Of a stretch of 64,000 bases of DNA, positions 46,501 to 58,500 are shown piece by piece. The stretch comes from Ophiostoma sp. CBS 140.51 (lineage: Eukaryota > Ascomycota > Sordariomycetes > Ophiostomatales > Ophiostomataceae), in NCBI GenBank assembly GCA_029298735.1, contig JANSLP010000007.1:186001-250000 (forward strand), read 5' to 3'. The position numbers and the translations under genes are program-made. Below the pieces are notes generated by a model, which did not search any database, had not been told where the DNA came from, and saw nothing but the letters and a program-made list of their open reading frames with translations. Each line of letters opens with the position of its first letter. The first letter of the stretch is position 1.

Positions 46501-48556
46501 CGGCCTTGCCGTTTTGTATGCTAGCGTCAAACGTTGATTTCATTTCATTATTTTATTTGTGTGTCTCTCTCGTCTCTGATATCAGCAGCAAAACAAAAAA
46601 GGATCACGGGCATACACAGGAAGTACCGAATGAAAGAAAGTATAGACGAAGGAGGTTAAAGACTGGTATATTTCATATGCGTCAGGCTGCTCTCTTGTTT
46701 GATATCTCATCAGTCATGTTGACAAGGCTGCACAGCATGTATGCACACCGGCCACCTGTGATGTTATAAGAAAATTCCGTTTCTGACAAATAGTTACTGC
46801 TTCAGACGAATAAGCATATATTGAAGCCATCGATAATGAGCCTTTACACGCGATGCTGCCTTTGATATGCCTGTCAGTGATGAAATGTAGTTTGACGGTA
46901 GGGCTGCAGGAAATGCAATGATGGCCGGAAACCTGCTGTCAAGGCAGCCACCTAGCCTCTTAATTACTTTCTGACACTGAGTTGGGTGCCTTGAGTTACA
47001 TTCTCACAGCCTTGTTCTTCATAGCCTTTTGCACCATGAAAGCGTGAAGTTGTGATGCTCCAGTATTTCTCGTATTGTGGTGTGACGCACCGGCTTCCTC
47101 TGGCAGGTGCGCGGAGATGCGCTATTCTCTATCGTTACAGGGCTTGAATGGCGAATTAGGCAGTGAAACATGCCCATTGCCGGCCATCCCAGCGACTTTG
47201 GCTCCCTTTCTGGCACACAATATTAATGACAAACAGTGACCTGACCGGCTTTTCGGTGGCTCCCTTCGGCAGTCCAGGGTCACGCTATTCTTAGACATGT
47301 TTTTTCTCTTTCCGCTCTTCCGCTTCTGCATTCATGCGCGCCATTGGCTGAAGGGTGCGGGACGATCCACCGGCGTCTTTGACGTTGCCTTCCGCAATCA
47401 GGCACCGTCCAATTGAAGAACAGAATCGAGAAGAACGCGAGGAAGCTAAAGATACAACGTCTGCCCACTTTTGACTCGATTTTTTTCGATTTTTTTCAAT
47501 GTTTTTGCCATCGTGCCACTTTCTGTTTTCGTGAGATGTCAGCACATATTCAGAGAATCTTCAAAGAACAACCTTCCTCTCGTTTGCCATTCCAGGCGTC
47601 TGTTGTAAATTCAATATTGGCCATTGGCCTGCCTTGTTTTGAGGCTGCCAGAACTGGGGACAACGTGAGGGATCCCGATGCATTGTCTTGTTTCGTAATA
47701 CCGCCGACCGCCACCCCGGACAGCCCGTAGCTCGGCCCCATCTGATCGGGCTCTTTCGCCGCGGAGATGTATCTGCAAGGCTCAGGCCACACTGCTTTTC
47801 TTCCTGATTCGGTCACCTTCCAGCCACGATACCGCCATTTGCATTCTTTGATTCCTTTCGTGCCGCCTTTTCAGCCAAGCAGAAGCCTTGCATTTGGCGA
47901 ACAACCCAGAATGCCGGGTCTTACGACTTTTTTGTTGTGCATTTGCCCTGGCCTTCCCCACGGCGACACGGTGTTGTCTGGAGCGAGACCAATAATGACC
48001 AAGACAATATGAACAAACTAATACTCCGGTCGGCGAAGGTGACTCTATATTAACCACTTTTTTGTCTTTTCCGTTGCCGCTCCCGCGCCTGGTGCCATAA
48101 CCATACGGATTTAAAAAACCGCCTAATTTAAATAGACGAGCCACACGAAAACGCCGGAGATGCTCGTTTCAACCTTTTCTGTGCCGAGATCTCCCACCGA
48201 AAGGTTGTGTCATCATGCCACAGTGCATCGTCAGTTCTGATGCAGATTCTTCTTTCTCCGGAGGGCAAAGGGCCCTGTCCTGCCAAGCTTCAACGTTTTG
48301 GTTGCGGTCCGTAGTCAAAACGAAAACAAGTGTCGAGAGGATAAATAGAAGTGGCGACGGCAGTCCTGACGTTGGATGAAGCAAATAAGAGAGACCATCT
48401 TCCCCAGACTTCATCACCACAATCAGCATCATCACCAACAAACAAAGAAAACATCAGCGTCATCCAACACGTGGCCGACCAACAGCCCTACGATTACCTT
48501 CCACCTGACCAACAAGTAACCCCCACGATACCCCAAACACCAAAATCAAAATCAAA

Positions 48557-49975
48557 ATGGCCACTGCCAAGACACTGCAACGCCAGGACGTCGCTCAGCC
48601 GACCGGCCCGGTCTCCCCGCCGGCCACCTTGAAGCCCGCGCCGTCCGTGACCCCCGAGCAAATTGCCATTGTCAAGGCCACTGCACCCGTTCTGCGGGAA
48701 CATGGTGTCGCGATCACCACCCTCTTCTACAAGAACATGATTGACGAGAACCCGGAGCTCAAGAATGTGTTCAGTCTGACGTCACAGGCCACGGGCGCCC
48801 AGCCCCGCGCTCTGGCCGGTGCTGTGCTGAGCTACGCCATGTTCATCGACGACCTGCCCCGCCTCAGGCACGCCGTCGAGCGCATTGCCCACAAGCACGC
48901 CTCCCTTCAGATTGTGCCCGCCCAGTACGACATTGTCGGCAAGTACCTAATCGAGGCTATTGGCCTGGTGCTCGGCGATGCGGCCACGCCGCCCATTGTC
49001 GATGCCTGGACCGCCGCCTACGGTGTCCTGGCCAGTGTCTTCATCGACCGCGAGCACACTTTGTACGAAGAGGCCCGCACCCGCGACAACAACAAGGGTT
49101 GGGCTGGCTGGCGCAAGTTCCGTGTGCAGCGTCGCGAGTACGCCGCCTCTCCCGACGAGGAGATTACCGGCGAAAAGGACGGCATTCTGAGCTTGTACCT
49201 GGCACCCGTCGACGGCAAGCCGCTGCCGACGTACGAGCCGGGCCAGTACGTCAGTCTGCAGGTCTTCATCCCCGAGTTTGGTGTCTTCCAGAGCCGCCAG
49301 TACAGTCTTAGCCAGGCGCCCCGTGCGGCTGGTGACTACTACCGCATCAGCGTCAAGCGTGATAACGGTAACAACGGCCTGACCGAGCCCGGCCGCATCT
49401 CCAACCTGCTGCACAAGGGGATCAAGGAGGGCGACGAAGTCGAGCTGTCTCAGCCGCAGGGCGAGTTTGTCGTCGAAGAGACGCCCGTTCCCACGGCCGA
49501 GAACGCCAAGAAGCCGGCATCCACGGAGAGTCTGGCACCCCTTGTCCTGCTGTCGGCCGGTGTCGGTGCGACGCCCGTCATGGCCATCTTGGAGACGGCT
49601 GCCCAGCAGGGCCGCACCATCTCGTGGCTGCACGGCTCACACTCGCGTTCCGTCCTGCCATTTAGCAAGGAGGTCCAGGCCATTCGTGCTGCTCATCCGG
49701 AGCGCATCCTGACCCACACCGTCCTCAGCACCGACGAAGAGGCGCCGGCCGCTACTTCGACAGCCGGTGACCCCGTCGTCACGGGCACTCACCTCAAGAT
49801 TGCCGAGATGGCCGACACCGACCGCAAGCGGCTGTTGTTCTTGGACGACGCTCGCACGGGCTACTACATTTGTGGCCCGAGCAGCTTCATGGTCGAGTCG
49901 CGCGACACTCTGCAGGGCCTGGGCGTGGCGCCGGAGCGCATCCACCTCGAGCTCTTTGACACGGGTGATTTGTAA
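48557..49975 (+). CDS. Flavohaemoglobin (nitric oxide dioxygenase)
   Basis: This is a single-exon 472-residue flavohaemoglobin that oxidises nitric oxide to nitrate using O2 and NAD(P)H. The globin domain (about 33-170) keeps the expected haem-pocket residues: Tyr58 in LFYKNM, Gln77 in LTSQ, and proximal His114 in AHKHASLQI. The FAD-binding part has SRQYSLSQAP, and the NAD(P)H part has LLSAGVGATPVMAIL and a late CGPSSFM. It ends LELFDTGDL, so all three modules are complete. About 30 residues precede the globin fold; fungal and bacterial relatives are usually nearer 400-440, and a few extra residues also sit in PVPTAENAKKPAST. I see no clear mitochondrial targeting pattern. The ATG sits at the end of three CAAAAT repeats, giving context CAAAATGG. 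No neighbour suggests an operon-like partner. Confidence 0.96.
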   Translation: MATAKTLQRQDVAQPTGPVSPPATLKPAPSVTPEQIAIVKATAPVLREHGVAITTLFYKNMIDENPELKNVFSLTSQATGAQPRALAGAVLSYAMFIDDLPRLRHAVERIAHKHASLQIVPAQYDIVGKYLIEAIGLVLGDAATPPIVDAWTAAYGVLASVFIDREHTLYEEARTRDNNKGWAGWRKFRVQRREYAASPDEEITGEKDGILSLYLAPVDGKPLPTYEPGQYVSLQVFIPEFGVFQSRQYSLSQAPRAAGDYYRISVKRDNGNNGLTEPGRISNLLHKGIKEGDEVELSQPQGEFVVEETPVPTAENAKKPASTESLAPLVLLSAGVGATPVMAILETAAQQGRTISWLHGSHSRSVLPFSKEVQAIRAAHPERILTHTVLSTDEEAPAATSTAGDPVVTGTHLKIAEMADTDRKRLLFLDDARTGYYICGPSSFMVESRDTLQGLGVAPERIHLELFDTGDL

Positions 49976-50163
49976 ATGGTGGACTGTATGACAATAAGCG
50001 GACTCGAGTACATACCGTGTATTTTTCTTTTCTTTTCTTTTCTTACTGTCTCCTTTTGTCCTTTTCGTCATCGCGTTGTTTAAACTTGTACATACTGAGA
50101 ACAGCGAGCCGATATGCATTACATCGTTTCGTTTAGCTAAAAAAGATTGAATCTTCGCTCTTG

Positions 50164-50169
50164 AATAAA
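50164..50169 (+). terminator. Candidate polyadenylation signal of the flavohaemoglobin gene
   Basis: AATAAA about 190 nt past the stop codon on the coding strand, after a T-rich stretch. Confidence 0.35.
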
Positions 50170-52967
50170 TTACACAAGCATTAGAACAAAAACAGAACCT
50201 CCCACTCTCTTGGCTTATTCCTAGACAAGAGCAATGACCACAGCATGTCGTGCCACCATACAATACAGGAAGGTGCGCGGTTTATTGCACGCCCTTGGTT
50301 GTTGTCGGTTTGCGATTTATGGTGTATTTTGTGTGTATTTTGCACCTTTGTGTTTAGGTGTTTGGGCGTTCTGGGCCTGGTCTTGAGGCGTGGGTTGCAC
50401 CTTCCTGTTTCTTACAACGCCGTGTCCACAATTGTCCAACACAAGGTAAACGAGGACAGTGACATCCTCACATGTTCCTTCCCTGCTTGCCTCCCACTTA
50501 ATTGCACCTTCCCCTTTACGAACTGTCCCATCCGTCAGTGTCTTCATTTATTCTTCTGGCTGTTGCTATTTGATCTCCTTCCCTTGTAGGCATTCGTACT
50601 GCAGCGACCCGCCATCTTCCTATTTGCTCTCCTCTTCTTGGTACCCTGTAGCACAGGCTGCATGTTAAGACATGTTATGACCAATGGCAGTCTCCTTTAG
50701 GGAGTCTACAAAGCCAAGAGAGGTGTAATCTGGGTGAGGAAGGAACGATGGACAAGATGTTTGTCAGAATGGACAAATCGAGGCAGGTACCGGTCGGTCC
50801 TTCCGTATCGTCCGATCATCTGGGTCGCTCTTTCTCCGTTGTAAACTTGCCTTGTTTTGACTTTCCTCAACCCGACCAATTCAGCTCTCAACAGTTTGAT
50901 CCTTACTAGAGCTGCATCCTGTCTACCTCCTCTCTTTATTTCATGTCGAGGGAAATTCGTAGTGAGGCGCATAGCTTTAGACAAAAAATAATCACGCTGC
51001 GTCTGTTGTACCACCCTCCCAACGCAATACACTGCGCATGTGCATGGTGCTCCGGGTGTTCCCTTCCACAAAAACGCCTCTATGCCCTAGCATACCCGCC
51101 TTTCTTACATATATTTCCCCTTTCTTTTGTAAACACTGCTTTTCTGTTTTCAACAGCGGGGCGCCTTCTTCGTCTGACAGAAGATACTGGTTGCACTTTC
51201 TCGACGAATGTACCTGGTCTCGATGTACCTTCCCTCAACTGGCATCATGTCTTGGAGACGGACGCACCTTCCTTCTTCTGTCTCTGCATAGTAATGTAGT
51301 TTGACTTTGTATTTGCCAACTCCTCTTTTTGTCATCCCCTCCATCAACCCCATGTCCTCTTTCGTTCTGTTCGCGTCTTTCTTTTCCACATCCAGCGTCG
51401 ACTTGGCTACACTGAAACTGTTTATGGTCAATTTGCGGAGCAACTGCAACAGCAACTCGAACCCCTTTTTCTCAACCTTTGACTTTGTCACTCTTGGCCG
51501 ATGTCTTGTTCGTCACTTTCTGTCTCTGTTCCTCGAATCCAAGACATAGTCTTACTTTTGATGCAGTCTTTCGTCGGAATACCCCAAATTTGGCGTCCGC
51601 AGGGACCATTTACCTTTCCTTCTGCATGGCAGCCCTGGTCGTCTCGTCTACTTATCCTGTCTGCATCTTCAGCCTGCAAGATCGGGTAATGTGCGAGACC
51701 GCAGCTAATCTGATGGAAGCGCCCATGGGGTGGCTTACCAAGTAAGAGGTACTTTTCTTCTCCCGAGCTCTTTCCCCCTCCTTTCTCCAGCTCTCACTCA
51801 ATTTGTTTCTAACCCCTTGTAAGCAGCACAGATGACGAGACCACCGCACTATCATTTCATTCCACCGTATCGCGATAGGTTCGTCGCTTTCTCGTGGTCC
51901 ACCAGAACGTGTAGCACGACCTCAACAGTCAACCCCCCGAGACACCTTCTCCTTTACACCGCAAAGTCATGTTCTCTTTACGGTTGATAACTCTGAAAAT
52001 AAGACAATGGTCCTCCAAATAGGGCGGTGAACCGCTTATAGGTCAGCGGAAGCTGGTTGTTCCGTTTTGTTTTCTGCGACAACTTGGTCTTCGCAGAACC
52101 ATTGCTGTTTGGGACATTCATCTTTCTTGGAATCTGTGTGTGGTTTGTTCTTCTTCGTGACACTTCGAAGCTTTTCAATCCAAGACCATCCTCACAACTA
52201 ACGTGCTTTTGTCTCATAGAGTTTTGCCTGCACCTCCATTGATCAAGGTCACACCAGATGCTGCACCTCGCCGCCACGTTCGACTGCTGCCCCTACCACC
52301 ACCGCCATGACTTGATATAACCCTCGTTCGAATGGTGGCATCTGGCCAAGGCGTGTCCAGATCCCATGCAGACAAGATATATTGGTTGGCACTGACACCC
52401 CAGCACGTTCACGACCCAAGCCCTCGGCTCGTCTTGCCACCAAAAGCCACTCCTCACAGTCACGGCTCGCCCGCATCCGGACCATGAAAACCAAGATGCC
52501 ACACTTCGACCAGGGTCGACCCTTTTACACGCTGCAAACTAGCCGAGTCTGCATCTTGACCCCTGCCATTTTCTGTGCTTTTCTTTGCTCGAGTACAAGC
52601 TAGTGCAGGATCTGCTCTCTCATTGTTGCACGAAGATCAGGCTTACAATACCATTACGATAAACACATTCGATGCGGCAGTACCGCCTCGAACACAACAT
52701 GCGTCCCCACACATGGAGAATCTTCACGAAATGTACAAGATAGTGCCACGCAAAAAAGTAGGGACCTACAGTTTATGGTCTGAGCTTGATGCAGCCAGTA
52801 CGCCAACCACATCACCATCTGGAGGGATGGGGGACCATGTTCTCCATACGTGCACGCAGACACGCCTCAAGTCTCAAAACCATTCTCCCGGCACGGTTTC
52901 TAAACGAGAAAAACAGCCGAGCCTTTGCATGTCGAGTGACTACACTGAGGCGTATGTGCAGTTACGT

Positions 52968-53300
52968 TTAGACGCTTTCCCACAAAATCAACTGCAGGAA
53001 GGTCACCCAAGACTTGGGACTCGCCTCTGGGCGCTGCCAGAGTAAGATTATCTCCGTTTTTTCCTTTGCTTTCCTTGCTGTTCTCGCCTGTTTCTTCTCG
53101 TATCTGCGTGCCATCGCTTCTTTTACCCCTGAGAAATGCTGTGCCCAGGTGATAGCGTCTCTCACCTTTGGCTGCAGTTCCTCTATTGGCCGACGGTCTA
53201 CCATGATGAACAGATGTGTGTTATTTGCGGTTCCTTCGGGTAAGCCCCGTTTCAAGCACAATTCCACGTCGGCATCCGTCGTATTGGGTCTGCTTCCCAT
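52968..53300 (-). CDS. Weak candidate small protein, 110 codons, unrecognised
   Basis: This open frame starts with ATG, with a stop codon immediately upstream in frame. The middle part (THLFIMVDRRPIEELQPKV, then a charged KEAMARRYEKKQARTARKAK helix) has a protein-like composition. However, third positions lack the G/C bias of accepted genes, no family is recognised, and the plus strand of the same segment is also open. It may be chance, or one exon of a gene I cannot assemble. Confidence 0.15.
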   Translation of the reverse strand: MGSRPNTTDADVELCLKRGLPEGTANNTHLFIMVDRRPIEELQPKVRDAITWAQHFSGVKEAMARRYEKKQARTARKAKEKTEIILLWQRPEASPKSWVTFLQLILWESV

Positions 53301-53609
53301 CTACCGTGGGTACCGCATAAACATCTCTCCGCTCTTTGCGAAAAACATGCTGCAGGATCTGGGGGCATCAAAAAGAGTATATATGGATGTAACAGCCCAC
53401 CTGTCTCCTGGGATCAAACTGGAATACACGATCACATTTTTGGACTAACAATAATCACAACCCATCCCGCCCCAATTTAACAAACTTATGATCATCTTCG
53501 CTACACTTGCTTCCTAGTAAGACACCGTCAAAATACACATCCATCAATAAACTTGTCAACACCATCGTACCAACAACTGAACGACAAACTCTAGATCATA
53601 CCGACCACG

Positions 53610-55544
53610 ATGGCAGAAGGTCCAATTAGACGGGCGTGTAATCGCTGCCACACCCAGAAACTGAGCTGCAAGCGACTCGGAAACGAGCCATGTGAACGAT
53701 GTGTGCGCCTAAAAGCAGAGTGCAAATCAAGTCCATCTTTACGGTTCAGGAAACCCAGTAACGGCTCAAACAACGGTACCAAGCAGAGCAATCTTCGGCA
53801 AAGTAGCACATCACAGCTGGACCAGCAATCCCAAAAGCGATCAAATAGCGGCATTGCCCACATGCCAGTCCACACAGAGGCGGGAATCCCGTACCCAGGC
53901 CCATACAGCTTCAACGGCATGGCCGAGCATCTTTGGCCGGCACACAATGTCGATGCCGGGCTCCTCATCTACCACTCCGATGGCAACCAAATTTATCAAG
54001 CACTACCTCCGCAACAAATCGGGTTCCAGATGGACCAGAATAAGCTTTTACGGCACAACTTTGTCACAAGCCCCGTGGAAGAAATTGTTGATTCGTCAAA
54101 TATTTTCCATACTCCACCAACCAGCTCAGCCTTGCCGTTGATGAATGGCCTCTCCAGCTCCTGGGCTGCCTCGAACGTCTCTCACGGTCCATGTGGCACG
54201 GACCTTGTTGGCCCCAACGACTTTGACTATGAATGGAAGAGTGGTGTGGAAGCCGCTGCGGCCACGAAAGCAATACTTGAGACACCATTCCTATCTCAGA
54301 TGTCCCATAACGGTGGCTATATCGGAAACATCCTACATGGTGGATCTTCCCAGTGCGATCTTTCACACCCCTCCTCCAAAGCCAGTCGTCACAAACAACA
54401 CGCGACGCATCGCGGACCACTCCGGACCGTTCCAAAGTCGTTAATATCGGAGCTTTGTGATATGAGTGCACAGCTCTGGGATATGAGCAACACAATAACT
54501 ATCACACGCAACGATAGTAACAGTGTTCTCGAAGGCGTCACCTTTCCTCAGAGCAGCTCGCAGTCTATGGCGTCATCTGGCATCACTACTGGCACTCATG
54601 ACAGCACGCAAGGCAACACGCATAGTGGTGGCCAGTCACCGGCGGGGTCGACGCATGATCTGTATTTCCCAATGGACGCTCTGTTTGCGGTCTCACGCAA
54701 CTTCATCCAAACGATACAGATTGCTTGCCATGGTCAGAAGGACGATTCCGGCCCGACATTAGGCAACGGCGTTGGCACAACGAACATGGAAGGAGCCAGT
54801 AACGACCGGGTGGATGCCGAGAGCTTCATCGTTCTGGCCGACTCGACATACGCGGCTTTGTTGGACGTGTACCAGCGCGTATTCCACCTTGTGGAAGTGA
54901 CTGCAAACAATGAACGGCCTACATCATCCTCTCACAATGGAAACAACAATGGTAGCAACCATTTTATGCGGGCCAGCAAAGGTGACTTGAAACACCCAGC
55001 GCGGTTTGCCAGCGGTCCATCATCCTCGTGGAAAGATTCGGCAGCACTGTCATGCCTCAGAGTTTGTCGTTTCCCAGACGTGTCAGTCGGCGGGTTTCCT
55101 ATTGTGTCGACACCGGCATTGCAACTGGGGCTGGGTCTTCGCCTGGCCGACGACTTTCTATCCCACTTTTCAAGCGTGGTCGTCACGATGCACAACTGTT
55201 TCTCCCCCGCGAGGCGTGGTGAAAATGTTGCAGTCAGTGCGCCAGCCGAGCAGCAGCAGCAACAACAGCAACATCCTTTGCCAACGGTGAGCACAAATTG
55301 CTTGCCACACCCACCACTGGTGATTTCCGAAGATCTTTTTGCGATTGATGGGTTCGGGGCACCCATGGACTGGGACGCGTCGACTGCGACATCTGTTTCT
55401 TCGTCCTCGGGAACCAGCAGTCTCTTCTCGTTGCAATATGGCCTAGGTATGCACAGGTCGCCCTCGTCCATGGATGACATTGTGCTTCGAGAACACGATC
55501 TAAGACAGGAGTTGGCGGGTCTGCGCAACAAGCTGGCAGTATGA
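53610..55544 (+). CDS. Zn2Cys6 transcription factor, AflR-like, next to a PKS
   Basis: This is a single-exon, 644-residue fungal binuclear-cluster regulator. The DNA-binding domain is at the extreme N-terminus with C10, C13, C20, C28, C31 and C38 (CX2CX6CX7CX2CX6C) in RRACNRCHTQKLSCKR and EPCERCVRLKAECKS. That arrangement is typical of pathway-specific regulators of secondary-metabolite clusters. A long Ser/Asn/Gln/His-rich middle follows. The C-terminal half has helical segments, such as SRNFIQTIQIACHG and the stretch TYAALLDVYQRVFHLVE, that resemble the AflR-type regulatory domain. A polyglutamine run of seven to eight residues lies near 550. It ends with a short Leu-rich helix (EHDLRQELAGLRNKLAV). 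Position 3.8 kb upstream of, and on the same strand as, a PKS makes it the likely regulator; target promoters are unknown. Confidence 0.9.
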   Translation: MAEGPIRRACNRCHTQKLSCKRLGNEPCERCVRLKAECKSSPSLRFRKPSNGSNNGTKQSNLRQSSTSQLDQQSQKRSNSGIAHMPVHTEAGIPYPGPYSFNGMAEHLWPAHNVDAGLLIYHSDGNQIYQALPPQQIGFQMDQNKLLRHNFVTSPVEEIVDSSNIFHTPPTSSALPLMNGLSSSWAASNVSHGPCGTDLVGPNDFDYEWKSGVEAAAATKAILETPFLSQMSHNGGYIGNILHGGSSQCDLSHPSSKASRHKQHATHRGPLRTVPKSLISELCDMSAQLWDMSNTITITRNDSNSVLEGVTFPQSSSQSMASSGITTGTHDSTQGNTHSGGQSPAGSTHDLYFPMDALFAVSRNFIQTIQIACHGQKDDSGPTLGNGVGTTNMEGASNDRVDAESFIVLADSTYAALLDVYQRVFHLVEVTANNERPTSSSHNGNNNGSNHFMRASKGDLKHPARFASGPSSSWKDSAALSCLRVCRFPDVSVGGFPIVSTPALQLGLGLRLADDFLSHFSSVVVTMHNCFSPARRGENVAVSAPAEQQQQQQQHPLPTVSTNCLPHPPLVISEDLFAIDGFGAPMDWDASTATSVSSSSGTSSLFSLQYGLGMHRSPSSMDDIVLREHDLRQELAGLRNKLAV

Positions 55545-58500
55545 ATGACCACGAATGTGATCTATGGTATAGTGAAAATGAGTTTACGACGAGCAACGCT
55601 TAGCTTTTGACTGTTTTATTATCTCTAAAATGTATCGTGTTTCTCTTTTTGTCTTGCATGTTCTTATGGCTCTTCTATTAGCATTTTGCGCAAATGAATT
55701 CTTAATTCATGTTACAATGACTGGCCAAGCTGGTCAAGATTTGCCTTCAAATTAATTATGTTTCTGATTTTGAAAGTCGTAGTCATAGTTGTCTTTGATA
55801 AAGATGTTCTTCAATGTGTTCTGCTACACGAACTAGAAAACTTAAAGAGATAAACAGAACCAGTGCACAGCATCAGAAATAAAAGGGGGAGCGCACAACT
55901 GTGCTGTTTGTAGGACTGGTGAAACTTTGTTTGGTGCAAGTTTTGCGGTGGCAACAAAAGGAAGAAGAAAAGAAGGAAACGAAGCCGAGGAAGGAAAGAG
56001 AAATAGGATGGGCAGGCTGAACACCCACTCAAATCGAATGCATATTTCATCGGAAAATATTATTACGTGCATTTTGGACGCTTTGACAGGGACAGAACTA
56101 GAAACAATGAGGGAAAAAAGAGGAAAAAGGCCGAGACTGAAAAGTTTGCACGCTGCAATTAAGAGGAAGCACCAGTCGCGTGCGCAGAATGTGTTGCACA
56201 GGCTTGTCGGAGCTGTCCAGGCCTGTCCGCCTGTGCCTGGGCCTGGGGCTGTAGGTAGTTTTAGTGGCGCGGCGTTTTCCCATCTGGCCCCTATTTGGCG
56301 ATGTATTGTGGCAACTCGTATCCTTTTCATTTGTTTACAATCCCCTTTTCTTGTTTTTACCCGATGCCACCAGCCACAATTGAAGTTGGGCGTAGAGCAC
56401 ATGTAAAGATTAACAAATTTGTATTTATTGTGATGTCGACCAAAAGAATGGACTTACGAGCAGGCGACAATTACGACGAAGAGGCCATTAAGTAAAAAAG
56501 GGGGTGGTTGATTTATACGAACGCCATTTAGGTCGTTTTGTTCATTGACGAGGTCACGTTTAAAACATATTAAAATCAGATCTAGTTCCAATTAAAACCA
56601 TTATGAAGGAAACTGACGCATCCTACAGTTGTGGTTCCCAAAAGCGGCATCATTCCACGCGAATCTCCTCCCGACGGCTATGTACCGCCGAACCACAGAT
56701 CTGTGGGAACTTTGTTCTGTCCCGGTTTCTTAGAACTGGGGCCGGGACATTGCTTGGCTTGCTTCGTATTTTCGGTACGCCGAGCTGTGGGGGGAAGATG
56801 AGAGAAAAAAGGAAACCGACTCTGCCAACCGGGTAGGCGGTAGGGATGTGCAATCTATCACGATCCAGCAGCTTGGGCGCGATGTTTTCGATCCGGTGCC
56901 AGAAGCCAGTCTGCATCGGCCAGATCTTGCAAGTCTGCTCCTTCTAACATGCCGGGAGACAATGTACCCTAGAGTTGACCAGGTCGCTTATGCAGAAAAG
57001 CTAAGCATGGGCCTCTTGTTGAGTGCGTGCCCAGAAACTCTCAGTGGCGGTGTTTTCTGGAAAGAAGAGCATCCGAACGCATGGCCTGGCTTGCGGGTGT
57101 TGCCATCCAACGGCACTTCTCTCTCTGTCAACGATATACGGATATATTGCAATATATATTTCCAGAAAAAGACGAGGCGCCTTCCTTGCCATGCACGTAC
57201 GGAATTCCGAAGATGGATAGCCCTTGTCAAATTTCGACTGGTGCTTGTTGATGGGTTGATGGGGCTTCAAGATCACGCTTCCCATCTTTTTTTAATATAC
57301 AGAATCATCCCTGTTTTCAGCGTTGCCATATGTTTGTGGCCGTTCTGTTGAATTAAAATATACCTAGATTGATCAAAGTGGGTGATAATCCAATATGTTT
57401 TCTTGCGTCACTTCAATATGGGTTGTGCATGTGCTTCTGTGCTAGCTTTCTATGGTTTGTGCTCCCCTGTACTCTCGTACACCGTGTTTGATTCCCTGCA
57501 GCTTTTGTGTGACTGTCAAAAAAGAGACCGTCAAACAAAGCTCGACTTTCCCCTTTCTTTATCATAGCACTAGTTTTCACTCCCATTCCAGTACATGTCC
57601 AAAACGCCTCACGGCTTTGGCCCCCATTCGCCAAAAAATAAATAAAAAAATACACGGTTTTCCGAGGAGATCCGATCGAGTGGTTTTGTTAATTGCCCGA
57701 CGGGACGTGACTTGGCCCGCGGGCCCTTTTTTTTTTTTTTTTGCTTTTCTGCCTGAACCCCTATTTTCCAATACCAAAAAAAACCCACCCAAGTAGCCCT
57801 TCTCCCAGTCCCTTGCCCATGGTAATCCTTGACAGACTGACGACGCCCAGCCCTACTTTCCTGCACGTTGCCACTCCCGATACGATCTATTAACGATCAG
57901 CTCCCACTGCATGCCCGATGTCCATCGATCCCGACTCTCTGGGTCGCCTGCCACTCCCTTTGCCCTCCCACATCTTTTCTATTGCCCAGGAGCCCAAATG
58001 CCGGCCTATCCATATCAAACATGCCACTGGATTCCCTTTCATGGGGCATTTTCTCCAGCGCACGATGGCTTGCATGGAAAAGGGGGAAAGTAAACTGGGG
58101 AACAGGGCGAACCTCGGTCGATCTGCCGTAGAAGTGTCGAGTATGTGACCTATGGCCAACTTCGATATGTATCCATGTTCTGGACTCGTTCTGTCGGCAT
58201 GCCCTTATTCTTTCTTGTCACTCTGTGTCAAGCTTGTGGTTGCGTGCCCGTCGCATCCTTTGGGCGTGTCATTCCCTCAAAAGCTTCGTTTCGTCGGTGT
58301 CCCCCTTGCATTTGACCGCTGCTGTGGTCTGTGAAAGCAGTGCAAAAGCATGACGCTGTGGTGACGCCGCGACAAATTTACTCCCTCTCTTTTCTCTCCT
58401 TTCGATTTTATTCTTCTTCTTTTTTTTTTCAAATCATTTTACTATTTCGTTTACAGGCGCCGCGTGGCCACTGTGCTGGCTTTAATCCAGAAAGGAAGGA

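Larger units (their letters stand above)
39905..48556. other. 8.7-kb stretch without a supportable gene
   Basis: This is the largest gap in the window. Dozens of 60-170-codon frames exist on both strands, but none shows a domain, a signal peptide followed by a sensible mature protein, or the G/C third-position bias of the real genes. Composition is moderate, with AT-rich patches around 42150-42350. Short direct duplications occur near 40509-40693 and 40638-40662, and a 20-bp perfect palindrome lies at 43491-43510. The right end should hold the flavohaemoglobin promoter. It may contain non-coding transcripts that cannot be seen by eye. Confidence 0.4.
49976..53609. other. 3.6-kb gap between flavohaemoglobin and transcription factor
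   Basis: This holds the flavohaemoglobin 3' UTR on the left (T/C-rich near 50020-50046) and the transcription factor promoter on the right. Only one small minus-strand frame (52968-53300) reads at all like a protein, and it is listed as a weak candidate. No RNA gene was recognised. Confidence 0.4.

Noticed and set aside
52575..53045. 156-codon plus-strand frame
   Set aside because: Its composition is ordinary for non-coding sequence, there is no motif, and it overlaps the weak minus-strand candidate.
56848..57351. 167-codon plus-strand frame between regulator and PKS
   Set aside because: It has no recognisable domain or coding bias and includes AT-rich sequence near 57130-57160 and 57290.
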